The position numbers were made by a program, and so were the translations under genes. Of a stretch of DNA of 38,569 nucleotides, positions 31,553 through 37,432 are shown piece by piece. Source of the DNA: Novosphingobium sp. UBA6722. GTDB taxonomy: Bacteria; Pseudomonadota; Alphaproteobacteria; Sphingomonadales; Sphingomonadaceae. The notes below the pieces were generated by a model. It did not search any database and was not told where the DNA came from. It worked only from the letters and a program-made list of their open reading frames with translations. The stretch is taken from assembly GCA_002454125.1 (NCBI GenBank), contig DKII01000089.1, positions 1 to 38,569 on the forward strand, in the 5' to 3' direction. The number at the start of each line of letters is the position of its first letter. Positions within the stretch are counted from its first letter, which is position 1.

Positions 31553-32313
31553 CAGGCGAAGCGCCCCGCCAGCTCGGCGAGCGAAGCCTCATGCGTCAGG
31601 TCAAGCTGCAAGGGGGTTACCGCCACAAAGCCATCCTGGATTGCCTCAAGATCGGTCGCATGACCGGGGGTATGCTCTATCCCATCAAGGCCGAACCAGA
31701 AATAGCGGTAGCCGCGCGGGTCCACACCTTCGACGATCGTGCCGCGCGAATAGTCGTGGAAGCCCTGGCGGACCACGCGGATCCCCTGAACCTGATCGGC
31801 CGGGAGCGCGGGGAAGTTGACGTTGACCAGCGTGCGCGGCGCGAACGGCAGGTCGAGCAGCGGGGCGATGACCTTGGCCCCCCAGGCTTCGGCCGCGCCG
31901 AACGGGACGGCATCGCCCATGCCTTCGCTGGCATAGACCTGGCTCAGCGCGATCGAGCGGATGCCGGCCAGCGCGCCCTCGATCGCGGCGGAGACCGTAC
32001 CCGAATAGGTCACGTCATCGCCCAGATTGGCGCCGCGATTGACGCCCGAAAGGATCAGGTCTGGCGCCTGCGGCATGACCTCGCGCAGGCCCATCATCAC
32101 GGCATCGGTCGGCGTGCCGGACACCGAAAAGCGCCGCTCGTCATGCTGGCGCAGCCGCACCGGGCGCGACAGGGTGAGCGAGTGGCCCGCGCCCGACTGT
32201 TCCTCGGCCGGGGCAACGATCCAGATATCGTCCGAGAATTGGCGGGCGATCGCCTCCAGCACGGTCAGGCCGGGGGCGAAGATGCCGTCATCGTTGGTCA
32301 GCAGGATGCGCAT
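31552..32313 (-). CDS. surE: 5'/3'-nucleotidase SurE
   Basis: A 253-residue metal-dependent phosphatase that dephosphorylates nucleoside monophosphates, with a role in stress survival. The metal site is visible: Asp8 and Asp9 (LLTNDDGIFAPG), Ser40 (EEQSGAGHSLT) and Asn92 (LSGVNRGANLGDDVTYSGTV). ATG 32313 overlaps the serS stop by one base (TGATG); a TTG one codon earlier is possible. It is coupled downstream to the LysM/LytM gene. The order serS-surE-LytM is common in alphaproteobacteria. Confidence 0.96.
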   Translation of the reverse strand: MRILLTNDDGIFAPGLTVLEAIARQFSDDIWIVAPAEEQSGAGHSLTLSRPVRLRQHDERRFSVSGTPTDAVMMGLREVMPQAPDLILSGVNRGANLGDDVTYSGTVSAAIEGALAGIRSIALSQVYASEGMGDAVPFGAAEAWGAKVIAPLLDLPFAPRTLVNVNFPALPADQVQGIRVVRQGFHDYSRGTIVEGVDPRGYRYFWFGLDGIEHTPGHATDLEAIQDGFVAVTPLQLDLTHEASLAELAGRFA

Positions 32314-33590
32314 CAAGCCGGCACCAGCCGGTCGATCCCGCCCATGTAGGGCAGCAAGGCCGAAGGCACTTCGACCGAGCCGTCTTCCTGCTGGTAATTC
32401 TCCAGCACGGCCACCAGCGTCCGGCCAACCGCCAGGCCCGAGCCATTGAGCGTGTGGACGAATTCCGGTTTGGCCTTCTCCTCGGCGCGGAACCGCGCGT
32501 TCATCCGCCGGGCCTGGAAATCGCCGCAGTTGGAGATCGAGCTGATCTCGCGGTAGGCGTTCTGGCCCGGCAGCCAGACCTCAAGGTCAAAGGTCTTCTT
32601 CGCGGTAAAGCCCATGTCACCGGCGCAGAGCAGGACCTTGCGATAGGGCAGCTCCAGCGCCTGCAGGATCGATTCCGCGGCGGCAGTCATCCGCTCATGC
32701 TCGGTTTCGGACTGGTCGGGCGCGCAGATCGTCACCAGCTCGACCTTCTCGAACTGGTGCTGGCGGATATAGCCCCGGGTGTCCTTGCCGGCCGCGCCCG
32801 CTTCGGAGCGGAAGCAGGGAGTCAGCGCCGTCAGGCGGAGCGGCAAGGCGGCGCCATCGAGGATCTGCTCGCGCACCGAGTTGGTCAGCGAAACCTCGGC
32901 AGTCGGGATCAGCCAGCGGCCATCGGTCGTCTGGAAATTGTCCTCGGCGAACTTGGGCAACTGGCCGGTGCCGAACAGCGATTCCTCGCGCACCAGCAGC
33001 GGCGTGGCGCATTCGATATGACCGTTCTGAACCGTCTGCCGGTCCAACATGAACTGGCCCAGCGCGCGCTGCAGCCGCGCCATCTGCCCGCGCAGGAAGG
33101 TAAAGCGTGCGCCGGAAATGGCCGCCCCCGTCTCGAAATCGAGACCCAGCGCCGGACCGAGATCGGCATGTTCCTTGGGTGCAAAGTTGAACTGGCGCGG
33201 CGTGCCCCAGCGGCTCACCTCAACGTTCTGCGCTTCGTCCTCGCCATCGGGCACGGCCGGATCGGGCAGGTTGGGGTAGGCAGCGAGGGCCTCCTGCAGT
33301 TCGGCCGAAAGCTCGCGGTCTTCCTGCTCCAGCGCGGGCAGGGTGTTCTTGATCTCGGCCACTTCGGCTTTCAGCCGCTCGGCTTCATCCTTATCGCCGC
33401 GGCCCATGGCAGCGCCGATCAGTTTCGAGGCTTCGTTGCGGCGGTTCTGCGCCTCCTGCATCGCCGTCGCGACCGCACGACGGGCCGAGTCGAGCGCCAG
33501 GATCGAACCCGAGACGGCATCAACCCCCCGGCGGGCGAGGGCGGCATCGAAGGCGGCGGGATCGTCGCGGATCAGGCGGATGTCATGCAT
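32313..33590 (-). CDS. serS: Seryl-tRNA synthetase
   Basis: A 425-residue class II synthetase charging tRNA-Ser. An N-terminal coiled-coil arm (about 30-105, ARRAVATAMQEAQNRRNEASK) binds the long variable arm of the tRNA. Motif 2 (PCFRSEAGAAGKDTRGYIRQHQFEKVEL) and motif 3 (NGSGLAVGRTLVAVLENYQ) are intact, as are the serine-site residues around TAEVSLTN. It starts at ATG 33590. No ribosome site is visible before it, and the start codon lies in the 3' arm of a perfect hairpin (33587-33606). The gene leads the serS-surE-LytM operon; the DUF2892 gene lies 45 bases upstream on the same strand. Confidence 0.97.
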   Translation of the reverse strand: MHDIRLIRDDPAAFDAALARRGVDAVSGSILALDSARRAVATAMQEAQNRRNEASKLIGAAMGRGDKDEAERLKAEVAEIKNTLPALEQEDRELSAELQEALAAYPNLPDPAVPDGEDEAQNVEVSRWGTPRQFNFAPKEHADLGPALGLDFETGAAISGARFTFLRGQMARLQRALGQFMLDRQTVQNGHIECATPLLVREESLFGTGQLPKFAEDNFQTTDGRWLIPTAEVSLTNSVREQILDGAALPLRLTALTPCFRSEAGAAGKDTRGYIRQHQFEKVELVTICAPDQSETEHERMTAAAESILQALELPYRKVLLCAGDMGFTAKKTFDLEVWLPGQNAYREISSISNCGDFQARRMNARFRAEEKAKPEFVHTLNGSGLAVGRTLVAVLENYQQEDGSVEVPSALLPYMGGIDRLVPA

Positions 33591-33606
33591 AGCGCAGGCG
33601 CTATGC
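33587..33606 (-). promoter_or_regulatory. Perfect hairpin that contains the serS start codon
   Basis: On the transcribed sense, GCATAGCG, a CCTG loop and CGCTATGC form an 8-bp stem, and the ATG of serS (33590-33588) lies at the end of the 3' arm (CGCTATGC). Upstream bases (AAACG) offer no ribosome-binding site. The mRNA start would be paired unless the stem is opened, so initiation may be controlled here, or transcription may start inside the stem and give a leaderless message. Confidence 0.55.
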
Positions 33607-33635
33607 CGTTTGCCCCGCCGCTGCGCAAGGTGGCG

Positions 33636-33827
33636 CTACTTCGCCTTGCAGGTGCTGATCCCCAGCAGCGAGTAGGCCGGGCAGGTCCGCAGGAACCCGG
33701 TGAGCAGGGGTATTACGCCCAACCAGCCCCACGCGGTCTTGGGTCCGACAAAGACCAGCGCAATCAGCACGAGGCCGACGATGATGCGAAGCAGACGATC
33801 AGTGCTGCCGACATTGGTGGTGAACAT
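33636..33827 (-). CDS. Small DUF2892 inner-membrane protein (YgaP membrane-domain-like)
   Basis: A 63-residue protein starting at ATG 33827 with AAGGAAGGG before it. It reads MFTTNVGSTDRLLRIIVGLVLIALVFVG, a loop, then WGWLGVIPLLTGFLRTCPAYSLLGISTCKAK. Two hydrophobic segments form a helical hairpin, and the two cysteines (49 and 60) of RTCPxYxLLGISTC are the DUF2892 hallmark. Its function is unknown; relatives occur alone or fused to rhodanese domains. An FNR-like box lies 56 bases upstream. Confidence 0.9.
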   Translation of the reverse strand: MFTTNVGSTDRLLRIIVGLVLIALVFVGPKTAWGWLGVIPLLTGFLRTCPAYSLLGISTCKAK

Positions 33828-33882
33828 GGCTCATCCCTTCCTTGCGATGGGACAGCACTGCAGCACCGCGCCAGGCGATGCA

Positions 33883-33896
33883 TTGACCGGGATCAA
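33883..33896. promoter_or_regulatory. FNR/FixK-like box upstream of the DUF2892 gene
   Basis: TTGACCGGGATCAA matches the FNR/FixK consensus TTGAT-N4-ATCAA except for one base. It is centred about 62 bases before the DUF2892 start, fitting activation from a -41.5 position if transcription begins about 20 bases before the ATG. It suggests low-oxygen control. Confidence 0.5.
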
Positions 33897-33908
33897 GTGA
33901 GGGGGAAG

Positions 33909-33983
33909 TGGTGGGCGCGACAGGGATTGAACCTGTGACCCCACCCGTGTGAAGGGTGTGCTCTACCGCTGAGCTACGCGCCC
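33909..33983 (-). tRNA. tRNA-Val (anticodon CAC)
   Basis: The minus strand folds into a full cloverleaf: acceptor GGGCGCG/CGCGCCC, D stem GCTC/GAGC, anticodon stem CACCC/GGGTG with loop TTCACAC (anticodon CAC, reads GUG), a five-base variable loop, T stem ACAGG/CCTGT with loop TTCAATC, discriminator A and an encoded CCA (the CCA is 33911-33909). All stems are fully paired. Confidence 0.97.
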
Positions 33984-34060
33984 ACTTCCGTGCGGAGACG
34001 GGCCATTAGAGGCGCGCGCGCGAATTGACAAGCGGGGAAAGCCGGATAGAGGCGCGAGAC

Positions 34061-34375
34061 ATGACCGAAGAAACCCCAGCAACGCCCGAAGCCACCCCAG
34101 CCGCCGCTGGTCCGGATGTGCCGCCCGATCGCCTCGCGATCAGCCCGCGCAGCCCCTATTTCAATCAGGACGTGCTGATGCGCGGCGTTGGCATCCGCTT
34201 CAAGGGTGTGGTGCGCACCAATATCGAGGAATACTCGATCTCCGAAGGCTGGGTGCGGGTGCAGGCCGGCAAGACCATGGACCGCCACGGCCAGCCGCTG
34301 ACGCTGAAGCTCAACGGCCCGGTTGAAGCCTGGTTCGAGGACCTGGGCGAAAATCCGCCGGTGGCTAAGGCCTAA
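34061..34375 (+). CDS. DUF3297 family protein
   Basis: A 104-residue protein starting at ATG 34061; an in-frame TTG at 34025 would add 12 unlikely residues. The first 30 residues are Ala/Pro/Thr-rich (EETPATPEATPAAAGPDVPPD) and probably disordered. The conserved core follows: RLAISPRSPYFNQDVLMRGVGIRFKGV and NIEEYSISEGWVRVQAGKTMDR, the DUF3297 pattern common in proteobacteria. No function is known. It has no signal peptide. The stop overlaps the convergent CHAP gene by four bases. Confidence 0.88.
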   Translation: MTEETPATPEATPAAAGPDVPPDRLAISPRSPYFNQDVLMRGVGIRFKGVVRTNIEEYSISEGWVRVQAGKTMDRHGQPLTLKLNGPVEAWFEDLGENPPVAKA

Positions 34376-35022
34376 ATTCCAAGCTCGCGCTTGATGATGG
34401 CCGCGATGGGATCCCCGTCGCGCTCGGCCAGTTCGATCTTTGCAGCCTTCGCCGGTTTTCCGACCTTGGCCAGCACGTCATCGCGCAGCAGCGGCTCGTT
34501 CTTTTTCGGCTTGGCCGGATAGATGAACCCGGCCAGCGGCCAGTGGGTCGCACCCAGTGCCTGGCTCGGGCCGTACCAGACGCGTACCGCGCTCCAGTCA
34601 TTGTCTTCCGAAACATCGACCGCGCGGACATTGTCCTCGATCTGGCCGCGCCGGCCGTTGATCGGGCTCCAGTTGGCGTGGCGGATCAGCACGGTGCGCG
34701 AATCGATCACCTTGCTGACCGCCGCGACATGGCCCAGCCGCGAATTGCCGTTGGGGCGGAAGGCCATGACCGCGCCGACCTTGGGCTTGTACCCCCGGGC
34801 ATAGCGCCCTTCGGCCTGGTCCCACCAGGTATGGGCATCGCCATAGATCCGGATGCCCGAAACCTGCCGCGCATAGGGCACGCATTGCAGGTAGGGCGGC
34901 AGGTCATCCACCGCCGCACCGCCGGCGTCGCGATCATCGATTTCGATTGCGCGGGCGTGGACCGGGCCAGCGGCGAGGGCGAGCAGCAGGGCGGCAGGAA
35001 GGAGCGAGCGGAGCGATGGCAT
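34372..35022 (-). CDS. Secreted CHAP-domain protein, probable cell-wall amidase
   Basis: A 216-residue protein with a signal peptide (1-24, GPVHARA) and a CHAP cysteine peptidase/amidase domain: Cys47 (LQCVPYAR), His98 (RLGHVAAVSKVID) and Asn116 (RHANW) form the expected triad; GDAHTWWDQAEG and KVGAVMAFRPN are typical. Such proteins cut peptidoglycan peptides or amide bonds. A charged C-terminal tail (KPKKNEPLLRDDVLAKVGKPAKAAK) follows the domain. The gene diverges from der, with two CtrA-like half-sites in between. Confidence 0.85.
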   Translation of the reverse strand: MPSLRSLLPAALLLALAAGPVHARAIEIDDRDAGGAAVDDLPPYLQCVPYARQVSGIRIYGDAHTWWDQAEGRYARGYKPKVGAVMAFRPNGNSRLGHVAAVSKVIDSRTVLIRHANWSPINGRRGQIEDNVRAVDVSEDNDWSAVRVWYGPSQALGATHWPLAGFIYPAKPKKNEPLLRDDVLAKVGKPAKAAKIELAERDGDPIAAIIKRELGI

Positions 35023-35042
35023 GGCCCGCGTTCTGGCCGATT

Positions 35043-35074
35043 ACGGTTAATCCGGCGCTGCGGGCTATGGTTAA
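35043..35074 (-). promoter_or_regulatory. Two CtrA-like half-sites between the CHAP and der genes
   Basis: On the minus strand TTAACCAT (35074-35067) matches the CtrA half-site exactly, and TTAACCGT (35050-35043) has one difference. They lie 21-52 bases before the CHAP start and about 65-95 bases before der. CtrA control of cell-wall hydrolases is known in alphaproteobacteria. Half-sites of this length also occur by chance. Confidence 0.3.
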
Positions 35075-35137
35075 CGCTGCGGTAACGACCAACCGTGCGG
35101 CTTGCAAATTGTTGCCGGAACGGTCAGGGCTGGCGGC

Positions 35138-36535
35138 GTGCAACTCCCCCAGGTCATCATTATCGGGCGCCCGAACGTCGGCAAGTCCACGCTGTGGAAC
35201 CGGCTCGTCGGCAAGAAGCTCGCGCTGGTTGACGATCAGCCGGGGGTCACGCGCGACCGCCGCTTTGGCGAGGCGCACCTGCTCGGCCTCGATTTCACCA
35301 TCGTCGACACGGCCGGGTGGGAAGACGAGGATGCCGCCACGCTGCCTGGCCGGATGCGCCAGCAGACCGAAGCGGCGCTGGTCGGCGCGGACGTGGCGCT
35401 GTTCGTGATCGATGCCCGCGCCGGCCTCACCCCGCTTGACGAGGAAATCGCCCGGCACCTGCGCCAGTGCGACGTGCCGGTGGTGCTGGTGGCCAACAAG
35501 GCCGAAGGCAAGGCCGGCGACCATGGCCTCTACGAAGCCTTCGGGCTGGGCTTTGGCGATCCGGTACCGCTCTCGGCCGAGCATGGCCAGGGCATGGCCG
35601 ATCTGTTCGAGGCGCTGCTGCCGCACCTCAACGAACGCCAGCTTGAGATGGATGCCGAAGCGGAAGCCGCTGCCGAGCTGGAGGATGAGGAAGAGTACGA
35701 TCCCAAGGCCGTGCTCAAGCTCGCCATCGTCGGCCGCCCCAATGCGGGAAAGTCGACGCTGATCAACCGCTTCCTCCAGGAAGACCGGCTGCTGACCGGG
35801 CCCGAGGCCGGAATCACCCGCGATTCGATTGCGATCGACTGGACCTGGCACGATCCCGCCAGCGGCGAGGATCGGCCGGTGCGGCTGATCGATACGGCCG
35901 GCATGCGCAAGAAGGCGCAGGTGACCGACAAGCTGGAAAAGCTGGCCGTTGCCGATGCGCGCCACGCGATCGACTTTGCCGAAGTGGTCGTGCTGTTACT
36001 CGATGCCACGCGCGGGCTGGAGCATCAGGATCTCAAGATCGCCAGTATGGTCCTCGAAGAGGGCCGCGCGCTGATGATCGCGATCAACAAGTGGGACGTG
36101 GCCGAGGATGCCTCGGGCCTGTTCAACGGGATCCGCAAGGCGCTTGATGATGGGCTCAGCCAGGTCAAGGGCCTGCCGCTGCTGGCGGTCTCGGCCCGGA
36201 CCGGCAAGGGGCTGGACGATCTGATCCGCGCCGCCTTCGAGATCCGCGATGCCTGGTCAAAGCGTGTGCCCACCGCTGCGCTCAACCGCTGGTTTGACGA
36301 TGCCCTGGCCAAGAACCCGCCGCCTGCACCCGGCGGCCGCCGGATCAAGCTGCGCTATATCACCCAGGCCAAGACCCGCCCGCCCGGCTTCGTGCTGTTC
36401 GGGACGCGGCTGGACGAGTTGCCGGCCAGCTATCAGCGCTATCTGGTCAACGGGCTGCGGCGCGAGCTGGGCTTTGATGCCGTGCCGGTCCGGCTGATGC
36501 TGCGCAGCCCGAAGAACCCCTTCGCCAAGAAGTAG
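35138..36535 (+). CDS. der: Ribosome-assembly GTPase Der (EngA)
   Basis: A 465-residue double GTPase needed for 50S assembly. I choose GTG 35138, since MQLPQVIIIGRPNVGKS matches the standard Der opening; the frame continues to a TTG at 35102. The first P-loop GRPNVGKS is at residues 10-17 and the second, GRPNAGKS, at 199-206. DTAGW and DTAGM (G3) and NKAEG and NKWDV (G4) are present. An acidic linker (EAEAAAELEDEEEYD) joins the domains, and a KH-like C-terminal domain ends RSPKNPFAKK. No unusual features. Confidence 0.96.
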   Translation: MQLPQVIIIGRPNVGKSTLWNRLVGKKLALVDDQPGVTRDRRFGEAHLLGLDFTIVDTAGWEDEDAATLPGRMRQQTEAALVGADVALFVIDARAGLTPLDEEIARHLRQCDVPVVLVANKAEGKAGDHGLYEAFGLGFGDPVPLSAEHGQGMADLFEALLPHLNERQLEMDAEAEAAAELEDEEEYDPKAVLKLAIVGRPNAGKSTLINRFLQEDRLLTGPEAGITRDSIAIDWTWHDPASGEDRPVRLIDTAGMRKKAQVTDKLEKLAVADARHAIDFAEVVVLLLDATRGLEHQDLKIASMVLEEGRALMIAINKWDVAEDASGLFNGIRKALDDGLSQVKGLPLLAVSARTGKGLDDLIRAAFEIRDAWSKRVPTAALNRWFDDALAKNPPPAPGGRRIKLRYITQAKTRPPGFVLFGTRLDELPASYQRYLVNGLRRELGFDAVPVRLMLRSPKNPFAKK

Positions 36536-36553
36536 GCCTTCGGGCCGGCCAGT

Positions 36554-36571
36554 GCGGGCTTAGCTGCCCGC
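36554..36571. terminator. GC stem-loop at the der/bfr convergent ends
   Basis: GCGGGC (36554-36559) and GCCCGC (36566-36571) form a perfect 6-bp stem around TTAGCT, which holds the bfr stop codon. Flanking CCGGC/CGGC may lengthen it with a bulge. It sits between the two convergent stops but has no T-run, so termination strength is unsure. Confidence 0.4.
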
Positions 36572-37039
36572 CGGCTCGCTCTGCAGCTGGATATAGTTCT
36601 GCAGGCCCATCCGCGCGATCATCTCGAACTGGGTTTCGAGGAAATCGACATGCTCTTCCTCGCTGGCGAGGATCGAGCGGAACAGGTCGCGGCTGACGAA
36701 ATCGTGGACCGTTTCGCAGTGGGCAATCGCGGCGCGCAGGTCAGGGATCGCATCATGCTCAAGCGCCAGGTCGGCCTTGAGGATTTCCTCGACATTCTCA
36801 CCAATCCGCAGCTTGCCCATGTTCTGGAAGTTCGGCAGCCCTTCCAGGAACAGGATCCGTTCGGCCACCTGATCGGCGTGCTTCATCTCGTCGATCGATT
36901 CGTGGCGCTCGTGCTCGGCGAGCTTCTTGATCCCCCAGTTGTCGAGCATGCGGAAATGCAGCCAGTACTGGTTGACCGCAGTCAGCTCGTTGAACAGGAC
37001 CTTGTTGAGGTATTCGATAACCTTTTTATCGCCCTTCAC
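36560..37039 (-). CDS. bfr: Bacterioferritin
   Basis: A 159-residue iron-storage protein forming a haem-containing 24-mer. I choose GTG 37039, giving MKGDKKVIEYLNKVLFNELTAVNQYW, the standard start, with GGGAG before it; the frame extends 19 more residues upstream. Ferroxidase ligands are Glu18, Glu51, His54, Glu94, Glu127 and His130, and Met52 is the haem ligand, so both the diiron site and the haem site look intact. The bfd gene lies upstream on the same strand, with a hairpin in the 149-base gap. Confidence 0.96.
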   Translation of the reverse strand: MKGDKKVIEYLNKVLFNELTAVNQYWLHFRMLDNWGIKKLAEHERHESIDEMKHADQVAERILFLEGLPNFQNMGKLRIGENVEEILKADLALEHDAIPDLRAAIAHCETVHDFVSRDLFRSILASEEEHVDFLETQFEMIARMGLQNYIQLQSEPAGS

Positions 37040-37153
37040 GGCGTGTTCTCCCGGGAGGTTGGAGGATTGGTGTGCAGGCACCAGTATGCGCCGCAACAGC
37101 GGGTCAGGGCAAGCCCGATTTCCTTGAATTTCTGCGGATTTCCGGCGATGGGC

Positions 37154-37176
37154 GCAAGTGCATCAGCTGCACTTGC
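37154..37176. other. Perfect inverted repeat between bfd and bfr
   Basis: GCAAGTGCA (37154-37162) and TGCACTTGC (37168-37176) are perfect 9-bp arms around TCAGC, in the 149-base gap 13 bases after the bfd stop and 115 bases before the bfr start. As RNA it is a stable hairpin, but no T-run follows on either strand. It may be an attenuator separating bfd from bfr, a processing site or an operator. The rest of the gap shows only the bfr ribosome site. Confidence 0.5.
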
Positions 37177-37188
37177 AAGGCACTCGCA

Positions 37189-37383
37189 TCAGGCGGTCTG
37201 CAATCCTTCGGCGGCGGCCTTGGCGCGTTCTTCGATCAGCAGTTCGGCCGCCTCGTCAAGGCATTGGCCGCATTGCGGGCGGCAGCCGAGCGCTTCGTAA
37301 ACGGCATCGGGATCGCCCGGGCAACGGCGCGCCGCTTCGCGCAGTTCGCTGTCACGGATGGCATTGCAGACGCAAATATACAT
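37189..37383 (-). CDS. bfd: Bacterioferritin-associated ferredoxin
   Basis: A 64-residue [2Fe-2S] protein that binds bacterioferritin and passes electrons to release stored iron. The four cluster cysteines are in place: Cys4 and Cys6 (YICVCNAI) and the CRPQCGQC stretch at 34-41, where Cys38 and Cys41 are the family ligands. It starts at ATG 37383 after GGGAG. A Fur-like box at 37417-37431 overlaps its likely promoter, so it should be induced when iron is scarce. Confidence 0.95.
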   Translation of the reverse strand: MYICVCNAIRDSELREAARRCPGDPDAVYEALGCRPQCGQCLDEAAELLIEERAKAAAEGLQTA

Positions 37384-37416
37384 CGGCGGCTCCCGGTGGC
37401 TCCGACTCGTTAATAA

Positions 37417-37431
37417 TGCGAATCGTTCGCA
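37417..37431. promoter_or_regulatory. Fur-type iron box upstream of bfd
   Basis: TGCGAATCGTTCGCA is a dyad with perfect 6-bp arms (TGCGAA/TTCGCA) and a 3-base centre, embedded in AATAATGCG...GCAATCA. It resembles the GC-rich form of the Fur box (TGCGAATNATTCGCA). It lies 34 bases before the bfd start, directly after the stop codon of the DUF418 gene (37433). Confidence 0.65.
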
Positions 37432-37432
37432 A

